Origin: Cryptomeria japonica
Taxonomy: Eukaryota; Streptophyta; Pinopsida; Cupressales; Cupressaceae
Direction of reading: 5' to 3'
DNA length: 64,000 nt
Assembly (NCBI RefSeq): GCF_030272615.1
Contig: NC_081409.1
Location: forward strand, 470,884,573 to 470,948,572
The notes beneath the pieces are model-generated. The model made no database searches and had not been told where the DNA came from. It saw only the letters and a program-made list of their open reading frames with translations. Made by a program: the position numbers and the translations under genes. Positions 9,598 to 21,752 of the stretch are shown here, piece after piece; position 1 is the stretch's first letter; the number at the start of each line of letters is the position of its first letter.

Positions 9598-10478
9598 CCC
9601 AGAACATACTTCACGTGTCTAAAATTTCCTATTGTGGACACTCCAATGGATATAATAAGATTTGAGTTATTCTTGCTCTATGACAACAGTGGGAGTCATG
9701 CAAAACATTTGTGCAACATAATGAGAAAGGGCGATCCATCTACCAAGTTCATACAAATTTTGATCAGAACTGGCTCTTGGATTCAAGAGAACAAGCAAGT
9801 ACATCAATCACATAATACTGGCACATAGAAAGAGTACAAGCCTATGGTGCAACCTAAGGATGAGGTTGCACAAGTCACAAACTGTGTGTAGCAAATAGAA
9901 CCTGCACAATATCATCCGTATCAAGATGTTGTACAATGCTCTCAATGGTGCAACTTGGGTGCATTTGCTACAAAATGCATGCGAAGTGTGGATGTGCAAA
10001 ATGACAGTGAAGTAGAAGTGGATACATTGTGCAATTTTTAAGTTCAGACATTGGAGGGTGAAAAGCTAGTAGAGGAGGTGAAGGTAGGAAAGGATGGTAT
10101 GTATTTTAATAAATTGCTCAAAGCAGTCTAAGTTAATATGGGGACTAAGGAAGCATTGAAGATAGCTACTATTTGGGACTACTAGAAAGAAGACCTTGTG
10201 TAGGTCATTGAATTATTGTGCAAAATTTGAAAAATTGTTCCCCAAAGTTTATTAGGAAATGAAATCAAATTGAAACCTAATGCTAAGATAGTGAAAAAGA
10301 GAACATATGGGTTAAAGGTGAATTTTGGCATTAAAGGAAAAGAAGAGATTGGCAAGACGTTGAAAGCTGATGTAGTTTTTCACAATTGATGAATTATAAT
10401 GATTTAGTCCTATGGTGATTTCAACCAAGAAGGATGGAGTCATAAGGATTTGTGTTGACTATAAATCCCTAAATGAGG
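9598..10478 (+). pseudogene. Tat/Ogre-type Ty3/gypsy pol remnant, 5' part
   Basis: Frames shift repeatedly. From about 10140 the translation gives ATIWDY...ELLCK, LKPNAKIVKKRTYGL and, just before the copia insertion, STKKDGVIRICVDYKSLNE. These match in order the LPL(R/K)PDAKPVKQRPYRL and RICVDLRKLND segments that open the reverse transcriptase of plant Tat/Ogre-type gypsy elements. The part before 10060 has no recognisable motif. The reading continues after the Copia-1 insertion at 16338. Confidence 0.65.
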
Positions 10479-11239
10479 TGTTGAAATCAATAGCTAGAAT
10501 TGGATTATTTAAATTAACCTTTTAAATAACATATTGTAATAATTCAATGTAACATGTAAATCATATGAGGCTAGCCCTATTTGGGCGTATAAGCAATGTG
10601 TAACGTGTTCTAGGGCAGGACCCAAATTGGGTAGTTGAGCAAACAACATATAACGTGTAATAAATATTATTTGTATTTTTGGCGGCAAGTGTATTTAGCC
10701 GACCTAGCCTATAAGGCAATGTAACCATGTATAAATACAAGATATAGTGATGCCTTGTTACAATCACACAAGCAATAATCTCTTCTTCAACGAATATCTC
10801 TGCAATATCAATGAACTTGCCTTAGGCATCAGCGAACTTGTTTTAGACATCAGCGAACACACATTAGAGACCAGCGATCACACCTTGGAGGCCTGCGGTC
10901 TTCATTTGAGTTTCAGCTAACATGATCTTTGCTCATAGTATCAAGTTCTGAGTGTATTTCATCTGTCGAATCTACCCTATTGGTGATTGAAGGATATTTC
11001 AAGTTCAGATCAGAAGTTACAAGTCAGATAAGTCAGTCTTGCCTTTGCCCTAGGAGGGTGAATTGTATTTAATCAACTGCTGATATTAATAAATAAGATC
11101 TGAACATTGTTGCTGGGTTTTTCCTCCAAGAGAGAGGTTTTCCCAAGGTATATGTGTGTCATGTGTTGATTTTGTGGTTGTTTATCTTGCATCTTGATTT
11201 TCTGTTCCTTAATGCTTATCTGATTACTAAAAACTAACA
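10479..11239 (+). repeat. Copia-1 5' LTR
   Basis: Starts TGTTGAAATCAATAGC and ends ACTAAAAACTAACA. TATA box TATAAATA at 10730-10737. Nearly identical to the 3' LTR apart from small indels. Confidence 0.95.
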
Positions 11240-11251
11240 TGGTATCAGAGC
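11240..11251 (+). promoter_or_regulatory. Copia-1 primer-binding site
   Basis: TGGTATCAGAGC, complementary to the 3' end of plant initiator Met-tRNA, immediately after the 5' LTR. Confidence 0.95.
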
Positions 11252-11320
11252 TTTAGGTTCATTCTAAGTAATCAGATTAACAGTAAGCTTTCACCTTCAG
11301 TTTAATGTTTTATTTTCAAG

Positions 11321-14300
11321 ATGGTGATAGGTCTGAAAGTAGTGGACAGACTTGATGGGGCTCTTAATTTTATCTCTTGGAAGGTTCATGTTCTTCTTGC
11401 CTTCGAAGAGATTGATTTGTTGCAGTTTGTCAAAGATAAGGATTTGCCTGAACCCTTAGATCCAGAAGAATTAAAGCAGTTCAAGAAGAATGCTCTTAAG
11501 GCCAAGAAGTTCCTAATTGATTCTGTAAAGGATCATCTTGTCCCAATCATCTCCAAACTACCTTTAGCCAAGGAGATGTTCAAACACTTAGAGGGAATGT
11601 ATGAGATCAACAACATCAGCTGGGCACTTACCCTAAGGCAGCAACTACTTCAAGTCAAGATGAGTAAGGGAGATTCAGTAATGTCTTTTTTCATGAAAAT
11701 TTCAGAATTGAAGGATCAACTCAGCTCCATTGGAAATGAAGTTGTGGACAAGGACATTGTCATGATTGCACTAAATGGACTTCCTGATTCCTAGGATCCA
11801 TTCATTCAAAGCATAAGCGGAAGATCTGAATTTCCCACATTTGATCGCCTTCGGTCTGATTGCATTCAAGAAGAATCACACTTAGCTGCAAGAGGAATGC
11901 TCAAGGGCACTCATGGAGGTGACCATCACATGCTTGCATCTCAATGTGTCAAAAGGAAGGGTGGTCATTGGAAGAAGAACAACATCAAAAGAAATAGAGA
12001 TTTCAGACCTCCTGCTGTTCACGATTCAAGGAAGAAGCCAAGGGATCTTTCACGTATTCGTTGCTTCGGATGTGGTAAGTTTGGACACTATGCTAAAGAA
12101 TGTCATAATCTGCCCAAGCAAGGAGAAGCGAACCTGAATGAAGTTGCAGATTCGAAGGATAATGAAGACTTCCTCTTCATTTCTGCCTTATCCAGCAATG
12201 TGCCAACTAACAACAACACTTGGTTGATAGACAGTGGTGCATCCAGGCATATCACGGGATACCGGGAGCACCTCTCAGACTTAATGGAGAAAGAGTCCAA
12301 CCTTCATGTGGTAATTGGTGATGATTCTCGGTATTCGGTAAGAGGTTTTGGCAATACTTCTTTAAATTTAGAATCTGGTATCTCCTTGCATCTTAGTGAT
12401 ATTTTATTTGTTCCTGGAATTAAAAGAAATTTAATCTCCATTTCTACCCTAGAAGATAAAGGTTATCAAGTAGCATTTTCTGAGGGTAGAGTACTTGCAT
12501 TGCCTAAGAAATCTAGTTTTAAATCTACTCGTGTTATTGGAAATAGATATGATAGTTTGTATAAGCTTTTAGTTCACCCTGTTCAAGCACTCATTCATGA
12601 GGCTCCTGAATCTAGCGATCTATGGCACAGAAGGCTTGGTCACCTTCACTTCCAGGCACTTCCCTCACTTGAAAAGATGGTTAAAGGTATGCCTAAACTT
12701 AGTCATTTTCATGATGATACTTGCAAAGGTTGTGCATTAGGTAAGAACACTAAAAGTCCATTCCATAAAAGTGAAAGTAGAGGCAAGGAAAAATTAGCAC
12801 TTGTTCATTCTGACTTATGTGGACCTATGTCAGTTCCTTCTCCTAGTGGATTTCTATACTATGTTACATTTATAGATGATTTTTCTAGAAAGTCTTGGAT
12901 TTACTTTCTAAGATCTAAAGAATCTGATGAAGTACTAAGTAGGTTCAAAGAATTTAAGATTCTAGTTGAAAATATATCTGGTAAAAGGATTAAAGTGTTA
13001 AGATTTGATAATGGAGGTGAATACACCTCAAGTAGTTTTCATGACTTTTGTGTAGAGACAGGAATTAAGAGGGAGTTCTGCGTCCCCTACAATCCTTAGC
13101 AAAATGGTGTGGCTGAAAGGAAGAATAGAGCCATTGTTGAAGTAGCTAAAGCTATGATTCATGATTAGGACTTGCAGACTTTCCTATGGGCCAAAGCATC
13201 TAAGACCGCAGTGTATATTCAGAATAGTTGCCCTCATCGTGTCCTGAAGAACATGACTCTCGAAGAAGCCTTCACTGGAGTCAAACCTGATATCAGTCAC
13301 CTAAGGATTTTTGGAAGTCCTGTCTATGTTCATGTGCCAAAAGAAAAGAGATCTAAGCTAGAGCCATCCGGGAAGAAAGGTATCCTTGTTGGATACAATG
13401 AGTCCTCCAAAGCATTTCGTGTCTACATTCCAGGACAAAGGTACATTGAGGTAAGTAGGGATGTTACGTTTGAAGAAAATATTGCTTTTAAGAAATCTAA
13501 AGGCTCCCTTGTCAATAATGATAGAGAAGTTAATGATAATCAAGATATGGATAGTGATACTAACCCTGAGATTTAGAGGGAGTCTATTGAGCCTCCTGAA
13601 CGTATTGAGCATGGTGATCCTCCCGAGTCTCTGGATCCAATTGATGGACCTAGAGATATTGCAGTTAGCAAGAAAAGACCTCTTTGGGTTAGGAGCACAA
13701 TTCAAGAAGCAGAAAAGTTTGCAGCTCCCCAAGGAACATTTAGAGAAAGCTGAAGACCTCAGAAATTCTCAAACTATGTTACAATGATGTGCAATATAAT
13801 TGAGATTGAACCATCAAGCATAGAAGAAGCAATGAACCAACAAGCATGGAAACTAGCTATGGACGAAGAGTATCAATCTATCATCAAGAATGATGTCTCG
13901 GATATTGTGCCTAGACCTAAAGGTAAGTCTATTGTTTCTTCTAAATGGTTGTTTAAAATTAAACATGCTGTTGATGGTAGTATTGAGAAATATAAAATTA
14001 GATTTGTAGCTCGTGGTTTTTCTCAAAAAGAAGGCAAAGATTATGAAGAAACATTTGCTCCTGTTGCTAGATATACTTCTATTAGAACTATTATAGCTAT
14101 TGCTGCAGCTGAGGGTTGGAAGTTACATTAGATGGATGTAAAGACTGCTTTCTTTAATGGTGTCATTGAGGAAGAAGTCTATATTGAGCAACCAGAAGGA
14201 TATGAGGTTCACAATAGAGAATCTCATGTATGCAGATTGAAGAAAGCTCTTTACGGCCTCAAGCAAGCCCCTCGAGCTTGGTATGAAAGAATTGATAAGT

Positions 14301-15366
14301 ATTTGGTTAGTTTAGGGTTTTGTAAGAATGATGCTAATCCTAACCTTTACTTTAAAGTTTTTAATGGTGAAATGCCAATTCTAGTTTTATATGTGGATGA
14401 TTTATTTCTAACTGGTGAAGATAGTCTCATCATTAGATGTAAGAAAGAATTAGCCACTGAATTTGAAATGAAAGATCTAGGTTTAATGCATTACTTTCTA
14501 GGGTTAGAAGTATGGCAAAGATCTAATTAAATTATACTTAGTTAAGGAAAATACACCATTGATATATTGAAAAGATTTGGTATGCTGGATTGTAACCTAT
14601 GGTTACTCCTATGGAAACTAACTTGAAGAAATTGAGTTTATCTGCAACTAAGTTTGATTTTGCAGATCCATCGGAGTACAGGCAGTTGATTGGATCCTTG
14701 ATGTATCTAGTTAACACTAGACCGGATATTTGTTATGCAGTGAGTGCCCTCAGCCAGTTCATGAACAAGCCGAAGCATGTTCATCTTGTTGCAGGCAAGC
14801 ATATCCTGAGATATTTGCGAGGCACAGTTGGCTATGGGTTGAAGTTTCCAATCAACTCTATCATCACCTTGGAGGGCTACTCTGATTCTGATTGGGCAGG
14901 AAGTGTAACTGATAGAAAGAGCACTTCAGGAATCTGTTTCAGTTTGGGTTCTACCGTGATTTCCTGGGCCAACAGGAAACAGTCCTCAGTTGCATTGAGT
15001 ACTGCAGAAGTTGAGTGCATTGCATCAAGTGTGGCGTCAAGAGAAGCGGTGTGGCTTCACAAGTTTCTTGTTGGGTTGTTTGGACAACCTTGGGAACTCA
15101 CAGTCATTCATTGTGACAATCAGAGTTGTATTAAAATGTCTACTAATCCAGTGTTTCATGATAGGTCAAAACATGTGGAAACTCATTATCACTATGTTTG
15201 TGATATGTTACAGAGAGGTGCCATTCAGCTGAAATATGTCAGCACTGATGAGCAGATTGCAGATGTTCTCACCAAGCCTCTAGCTCGTGTGAAGTTTGAA
15301 TACTTCAAAGAGAGACTTGGAGTTGTTGAGAACACAACTCTTGCTGAGAGGGAGTCTCAGTCTTAG
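11321..15366 (+). pseudogene. Copia-1 gag-pol polyprotein (stops, frame changes)
   Basis: Order gag-protease-integrase-RT-RNase H, the copia order. The first Met follows the primer site by about 70 bp. Gag ends in a CCHC knuckle CFGCGKFGHYAKEC (12062-12103). Protease shows LIDSGAS with DSGA at 12230-12241. Integrase has the HHCC finger (LWHRRLGHLH...CKGCALGK, about 12620-12745) and core segments FIDDFSRKSW and RFDNGGEY. RT has YVDD at 14390-14401. RNase H has YSDSDWAGS and ends near ERESQS. Stops: TAG at 11792 (expected Trp), 13097, about 13166, 13574 and 14129 (expected Gln), TAA pair near 14526, plus frame changes near 13750 and 14590. It would have made the virus-like particle and copying and insertion enzymes. 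Confidence 0.92.
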
Positions 15367-15370
15367 TCTA

Positions 15371-15526
15371 CCACCCTCTGTGGGCAATGCAAGGTGGAGT
15401 CACCCTTTGCGGGCAATGCAAGGTGACATTGAATCCTTCTCAGGGAGAAGGTTGAGGTGAAAGACCTCCTCCACCCTCTCCGAGCAATGCAAGGTGGATC
15501 CATCCTATGCGGGCAATGCAAGATGG
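15371..15526 (+). repeat. Array of four 27-nt hairpin repeats, Copia-1 3' untranslated region
   Basis: Units at 15371-15397, 15400-15426, 15471-15497 and 15500-15526. Each is a 5-bp inverted stem around a 17-nt loop containing GGGCAATGCAA (GAGCAATGCAA in the third). Stem pairs are CCACC/GGTGG, TCACC/GGTGA, CCACC/GGTGG, CCATC/GATGG: every change on one arm is matched on the other. The array lies just after the RNase H stop and before the polypurine tract; Copia-2 has the same array. Confidence 0.85.
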
Positions 15527-15594
15527 ATTTCATGGAAAGGTCCATGATGTGATTATTACAATATGTGGTTGCTTGCTATAATCCTCCCTAGCTA

Positions 15595-15602
15595 AGAGGG
15601 AG
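15595..15602 (+). promoter_or_regulatory. Copia-1 polypurine tract
   Basis: AGAGGGAG touching the 3' LTR. It would prime plus-strand DNA synthesis. Same octamer as in Copia-2. Confidence 0.85.
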
Positions 15603-16337
15603 TGTTGAAATCAATAGCTAGAATCAGAATATTTAAATTAACCTTTTAAATAACATATTGTAATAATTCAATGTAACTTGTAAATCATATGAGGCTGCCC
15701 TATTTGGGTGTATAAGCAACGTGTAACGTGTTCTAGGGCAGGACCCAAATTGGGCAGTTGAGCAAACACCATATAACGTGTAATAAATATTATTTGTATT
15801 TTTGGCGGCAAGTGTATTTAGCCGACCTAGCCTATAAGGCAATGTAACCATGTATAAATACAAGATATAGTGATGCCTTGTTACAATCACACAAGCAATA
15901 ATCTCTTCTTCAGCGAATGTCTCTGCAATATCAGCGAACTTGTTTTGGACATCAGCGAACACACATTAGAGACCAGCGATCACACCTTGGAGGCCTGCGA
16001 TCTTCATCTGAGTCTCAGCTAACATCATCTTTGCTCATAGTATCAAGTTCTGAGTGTATTTCATCTGTCGAATCTGTCCTACTGGTGATTGAAGGATATT
16101 TCAAGTTCAGATCAGAAGTTACAAGTCAGATAAGTCAGTCTGGCCTTTGCTCTAGGAGGGTGAATTGTATTTGATCAACTGCTAATATTAATAAGTTCTG
16201 AACATTGTTGCTGGGTTTTTCCTCGAAGAGGGAGGTTTTCCCAGGGTATATGTGTGTCATGTGTTGATTTTGTGGCTGTTTATCTTGCATCTTGATTTTC
16301 TATTCCTTAATGCTTATCTGATTACTAAAAACTAACA
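15603..16337 (+). repeat. Copia-1 3' LTR
   Basis: TGTTGAAATC...AAACTAACA, TATAAATA at 15853-15860, followed by target duplication TGAGG. Confidence 0.95.
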
Positions 16338-17060
16338 TGAGGTATGAATAATAGATCCTTTTTCAACATAATTTATAGAAGAAAATTTTTAAGGTGTTGA
16401 AAATAGGGATGCATACACTTTAACTAATGGATACTCTTGATATAACCAAGTCCAAACTGGTAAGAAATAAAAGGCAAAGACCACCTTTGCAACAAAGTGG
16501 GACAATTTTGCCTATAATGTAATGCCATTTAGTTTGAAGATTGGTTGCATTCTCATGCATCGTGGTTAATGCCTTAAAGGATTTCATCGACTTCTTGTAG
16601 GTTTATATGAATGATTAAACTATGTAATGTATGTTTGCAAAACATGAAAATTCCTTTCGAATAATGTTTGAGAGCTATCAACAGTTGAACATTATGCTGA
16701 ACTTAAAGGGCACATTCATGGCCCTGGTTTTGTGGCATATTATTTGCAAGGATGGTATGTTGGTAGACTCAATGGAAATCACAACTACAATTGAGGTGCT
16801 CGAAATGACACACGAGCTTTGCAGCTTTTTGGGACATATTGGTTATTATTTATTAAGAATTATGTCCATACACATTAGTGGAGGAACTTTTGAGGAAAGT
16901 TGATTTGTTCTATTGGATAGATAGACATCAACAAGCTTTTGAGTTACTAAAGGAGAAATTAGTGACTATGCTATGTTTCAATTTTCCAATTGGAATAATT
17001 CATTTGATGTTCATGTAGATGCTTTAGGTACTGCAATCATGGTAGTGCTCTTGCAACCAA
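16338..17060 (+). pseudogene. Tat/Ogre-type Ty3/gypsy pol remnant, 3' part
   Basis: Continues the reverse transcriptase interrupted by Copia-1. Recognisable blocks: ALKDFIDFL-VYMND (the YMDD region, about 16570-16615), AKHENSFRIMFESYQQ, MVDS-like KDGMLVDSMEI, SFLGHIGYYLLRI (matching LGHTGYYRKFI) and FDVHVDALGTAIMVVLLQP (matching the start of the RNase H region, about 16990-17060). Stops and frame shifts throughout. No LTRs belonging to this element were recognised in the window. Confidence 0.75.
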
Positions 17061-18181
17061 GGGAAAGAAAAATCATCCAACCGACTGTCCTCGTGGGGAA
17101 ATTCAGTTGGAATTTGGAAGTTGCGAATTCACAACTCTCCTTCCTTTAGCAATGGGACCAATTCAAAGATTCCCAAGGAGCATGCATCTCACACTCTTTG
17201 TTGTCTTCTATCTTCTTAATGCTATGGAAAGATTACAATGAGCATAGAGTAGATCAGCTATGAACAATTGACTACGCACTATTGTTCATGCATACATACA
17301 TCAATTGCTACTCTCGTTGTTGCTTCCAATTACTTGGCTAATGGCTCCTATAATGCATCGTTGGTGACATCCCTTTGAAGATCTAATGATCCCAATTGTC
17401 TCAATTAGGAAGAGATATGGAATTCTTTCCATTATTGAGTTTTTTTGAATGAAAAGGTAAAACTTTTATAAACAACATGAAAACTTGCCATGCCACAAAT
17501 GAAAACCACTATGCCCCAAATGAAACCACAATGACACATTCCAAACTACCTTGACAATGACACAACTGCAACCCTGCTATGTGTAGCAGTTTTGTCACTG
17601 TCCAAAATGCTCTCTGATTCCCTATTGGATATAATGTGATGGAATCTGATGGAGTTTGATGTTTTTTTCTGGGGCCTTATAGATCATTTAGGCCTAAAAT
17701 AATCATAATGATCTTGGGAAGGCAATTTTTGTGCGAAAAAAGTCGAGATCATGTTTTTGCAAAGTAGGTTCCAAATTGTCTTAGATTTGACCTTAATCGT
17801 AACCATATGAAATGAAAATTGTTATCTTTTGTTATTCTTTGTAGAAACTTAAGTATTCTTTTAGTTTAGGCAGTCTCCAGAAAAAAATAAATGTAGAGAT
17901 AGAAGCCAAGTGGATGATTTTTCTGAAATTTTTTATGTTGTAGTTTTCAATTTTAGATTTTCAGTTCTAGTAGGTTTTTATTTTATATATTACAAGGTCT
18001 CTTTTCTAGGATTTACATTAGAAAAATTCCTTATATTTCAAAACTCAGTATCTTCTGCTCACATTATATTGTGTTTTTTATTCTGTGGTGTCTTAACTGA
18101 CGTTGACAGCAATACAGCCAAGTACAATTGGATTTGTAACAATATTTACCCTTACTGCTTGTGAATTTGTGGCTTAATTTA
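17061..18181. other. No gene recognised; possible LINE 3' end near 17440
   Basis: Low-complexity AT-rich sequence without supported coding regions. On the minus strand, 17445-17480 reads AAAGTTTTACCTTTTCATTC then an A run, which resembles the tail of plant L1-type elements, but this is weak. Confidence 0.4.
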
Positions 18182-18369
18182 ATTCCTGTAGTCTCTTTAA
18201 AATCTCTTCAAGTTATGTATCATCATTCTAGAAATTTTAGATGCCTGGTTCTGAAAACAAACATATTTTGTTCTTATTCCTGTAGTCTCTGTTTAAAACC
18301 TCTTCAAGTTATGTATCATCTTTCTAGAAATTTCAGATACCTGGTTCTGAAAACAAACATATTTTTTCT
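18182..18369 (+). repeat. Two-copy tandem duplication, 94-bp unit
   Basis: ATTCCTGTAGTCTCT starts both units (18182 and 18276). They share CTTCAAGTTATGTATCAT and TGGTTCTGAAAACAAACAT with a few substitutions. An open frame crosses both, but shows no known motif. Confidence 0.85.
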
Positions 18370-19412
18370 CTATTTCTAAGATGACTCGGGCTGGGATTTC
18401 TAGACTAACAAAAAAATTGAGTGAAAAAGCTGTTTCCAATTGATTTCATACAACTTGATTGGGAAAGATATGAAGGATTTTAGAACCTTACTCACTGAGG
18501 CATGGTATCCCAAGAAAACCTTTAATAATCAATATACTATTCTTTGCGGCATTAGAAGAAGTGCCCCAATACTTTACAGGTGGCAATACCATCATTTCAA
18601 TGCGTCCTCATGACTCCTTTGATCACCCACCAAAATTCCTGATAACTTACAAGTAGATGAAGCAAGGACAAATTTCTAGTCTTCAGCTCATCATAAAGAC
18701 ACGTTTCAGCTGACCATGTTAAGAAGAAAAATAGGAAAAGTCAGCTGCATTATTTCAGTATTCCCAGTTCCTCCACTGCAGTTTGCAGCACATGCAGTTC
18801 TTTGTATCCAAAAGCAGCAAAGGATAATCCAACTATGCCAAAGAATATTTTTTCATACCACCATTTGCTACTAATGGATCATATCGAGACAAGGAAAACA
18901 CTAAAAGTGTCACTCTTACTCTATTGTTCTCCTTTCCCCTAACATTTTTAATTCGTTTGCCAGGCTTCATATTAATAAATAAAGGAATTGTTGTCCCTCA
19001 TCTCTCTCAATCATCATTTCATATTTTCAATCTTTATGTTTAGAGAAAGGTGAAAGTTGCACTTAATGAAGTATAGCTAGCTTCTCTAATTTTTTTTTAC
19101 TAGCTAACTATTCCAAGACCAAGAGGTCAACCTCCTCTGGAATTAAATATGGCATGTTTTTAAAGGAGAGATGCTGTCACAGGAATAGTGGGGGGGTGAT
19201 GAAAAAGAGGGTGGGATAGGTTAAGGTAAATATTTGATTGGAATGAGAAAGAGGTGATTGGGAAGATTTTAAGGGTCTTGGTGAAAACAAGTGGCCTTAC
19301 AAGTATGAAGCCACATCCATCAGTAACAATCTTAGAAATTCATTTGGGTGGGGGAGGAATCCAAAACATCTCTAGGACCCCCAAACTGTTCTAAAGATAA
19401 AGAGACATTTAG
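18370..19412. other. No gene recognised
   Basis: AT-rich sequence. If the RNase H remnant to its right belongs to a minus-strand LINE, part of this may be that element's 3' untranslated tail; I see no motif that proves it. Confidence 0.35.
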
Positions 19413-19762
19413 GCCAAGTCTGCCACTTGATCTCCCTTCATCTGGATTTTGTTTTAATTTTGTTAATTCCAATTTGCTGCAGAGCCAATATGTCTTTGCA
19501 ACAAACTTGTTTAGCCTCTAACCTATGTTTTTTCCACCATTCATGGCATTGATTAGTATTTGTGAGTTTGCTTCCACCATTAGTTTTTCCACATTTAATT
19601 GCAGCTATTTATGAACCTATCTTTAGGGCCCTCATTTATGATTAGTATCCTTTCCAATATTTATTGAATAGAGGAGAGGTTAGCAATCAACATTTCCAAA
19701 ACCCTCCCTATTGCCACTTGGCTTGGATTGACCTTTAAAGCTCCATCAAACTTTAACTTCAT
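19413..19762 (-). pseudogene. Decayed RNase H domain, probably from an L1-type LINE
   Basis: Minus-strand translation begins KLKFDGALKVNPSQVAIGRV, matching the (K/L)NFDGAxKGNPGxAGxGxVL opening of plant RNase H domains (RVT_3 type) fused to non-LTR reverse transcriptases, and ends QMKGDQVADLA, matching R(E/G)xNxVADxLA. The middle is broken by stops. No clear reverse transcriptase was traced upstream. A host RNase H pseudogene is a less likely alternative. Confidence 0.5.
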
Positions 19763-20299
19763 GTATCCTTGCATGGAGGTCGTTGGGGTAGGAGATAAAC
19801 AAATATTTTGTGATTTATTTTCCTTATTTGCAACCATACCCTTTATTAGAATAGGGGGGTGTCAATTTCTTGGGCTAAGAGATGAGCATCCATTGATTAC
19901 AGAAAAGATATTTCCTCATCTACTATGGTGTCTTTCTATGAGAACGTTTGTCACTTTTGGCTTTTCTGCTCTATCTGTTGGGGGTATCCTCTTGCCCTTT
20001 CTTTGTGTGTGCTTGCTGCAAAGTCCTTTGATTATCTCCTTGGGCATCAAGGTTCGCTTGGCCTGGTGAATGGTATTTCCCTTAATCTACATAATAACTT
20101 ATTATTGGGCACTTTACAGATGACACTTTTTTCACTTTACCAGAGCTCCATGAGACTTTTTCAGCCATTTACAGTGGAGCAAACCCAGTGTTACAGACAT
20201 AAGCCCTTTCCCCTTACCTGTCTGGCTAGAGAATAAGCAATGGAAAACTGGAAATATTGAAAATATCACCAAATTAAATGAAATTATGTGAGGTATGAA

Positions 20300-21700
20300 T
20301 TGGAGTTTTTCCAGCAAAGCTTAGATATTTTCTAGGCAGCATGAATTTACCATTAATTGAAGACAGGTTCATAAGATTGCATAGGACAAAGTTAGGGTAA
20401 AGATAGTGTTTGGGAGAAGGTGCTCATACTCCATTTTAGTACAATATTGAACAGAAAATGGAAATATGGTAGCTAGGTTATTATGATGTAATTGAAAGTA
20501 ATGGAAGAAATCATCTAACTCTAAAGATGTTTGAAAGTTTCAAAAGAAAAATGTTAATGATAGCAAAGTCAGTGAAACTAAAATATGAACTCAACAAAAC
20601 ACTAATTATGCATGATTTCCTAGTAGTTAAAGAATGTGACTGAAGGTCAACTGTAGGGTTGAATGTTGCTAATTGGTGGCAGTTGTAGTTTTGACTTTGA
20701 TCATGTCGATGAACTACTAATATAGAATAGTGCAAGCAAAAGAGTGGTTCAGAAACAAATGCAACAGATGATAAATTGCTGCAAATATGCTTCGTTTTGT
20801 AATGGGACTGTGGAAGAAGATGATGTCAAATATTGCTATTATTAGTTGATTTGAAGCCCTCGTAGACCATTAGGAATTCAATCAGTTGCATCATGTTTCA
20901 ACATGTTATGTTGGGATAGCAAAGTTCTTATTAACATAAAGTTTGTAATAGCTGGCTTTGTAAAAATAATTTTTTTGATGTCTAGGTAGATTTTGAAATT
21001 TATTAATTTCAATAATCTAAAAAAGTTATATATTCAAACAATCTCCCTGATTTAGTGAAAATAATTAGTTCGTAAGATTCTTGTTAATCTTTTTTGTTGT
21101 TCCTTCATCTTCAATCTAATGAAGTTGAGTCTATTCTATTATGAACCTTTTGGTTGTATTGTGTCCTATTTTTGTAAGCAACTTGATTTTTTATAATTGG
21201 CATACTCTGGAATATCTGTAAGCAACACAATAAGCCTGTAGAGTATCATGCTGCCAAATTTATGGTATTAAGAGGTAAAATATTTTGCAGCTTATTGCTG
21301 TTATTCTTTCTGTACAGGATTGCAATGCAGTCCAGAAACTTGTATTTCAAAATTCAAATGAGGGTTTCTAAATGGAGTTATCTAGTTCAACTCATTTAGT
21401 TTAGCGACTCGGGTTCCCGGGTTCCTGTGTTCAAGTCCTTCTCTGTGGTCGAATCCCCATGTACGTATTATCTCGTCCACATCAGCTTCGAGAGATTATT
21501 AAACCGAACTGCTTCGGCAGTCCATAACAGACTGGAAAAGGAGGTTTGATTTCGTGGTTGTTGGTGGGTGGGAACATGAATCGAGAGGTGTAGGTGTGCA
21601 TTTGGTGGTGAACTCGGAATAGAAAAAGGTTCTGCAAATTTTAAGATACATATGAAGAAAAGTAAAAGCTACTAGTATTTTTTCTGCGATTTGTTTTATT
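20300..21700. other. Low-copy sequence, no gene recognised
   Basis: No convincing coding region. TGTTCAAGTCC near 21431 resembles a pol III B box, but no A box could be placed. One arm of a 15-bp inverted repeat lies at 21524-21538 (partner 22020-22034). Confidence 0.4.
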
Positions 21701-21752
21701 TGAGCCTAAAGAAGTTTTGACTTCACTTTAAACCGGTGAACTGTGTTGCAGA

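Larger units (their letters stand above)
10479..16337 (+). mobile_element. Copia-1: complete Ty1/copia retrotransposon
   Basis: Full element of 5859 bp with 761-bp and 735-bp LTRs, perfect target duplication TGAGG (10474-10478 and 16338-16342), primer site TGGTATCAGAGC touching the 5' LTR and polypurine tract AGAGGGAG touching the 3' LTR. The gag-pol frame is recognisable from end to end but has several stops, so it is dead though relatively young: its LTRs are very similar by eye. It splits a gypsy reverse transcriptase remnant, so it is younger than that. Its coding region is clearly homologous to Copia-2, whereas the LTRs of the two look unrelated. Confidence 0.95.

Noticed and set aside
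19728-20236. Plus-strand hydrophobic frames that look like membrane proteins, and an FTDDT motif near 20115 resembling a LINE RT active site
   Set aside because: The first overlaps the better-supported minus-strand RNase H remnant. The second has no flanking RT blocks in any frame, so it is too weak to call.
21390-21480. tRNA-derived SINE suggested by TGTTCAAGTCC
   Set aside because: No A box at the right distance and no flanking duplication.
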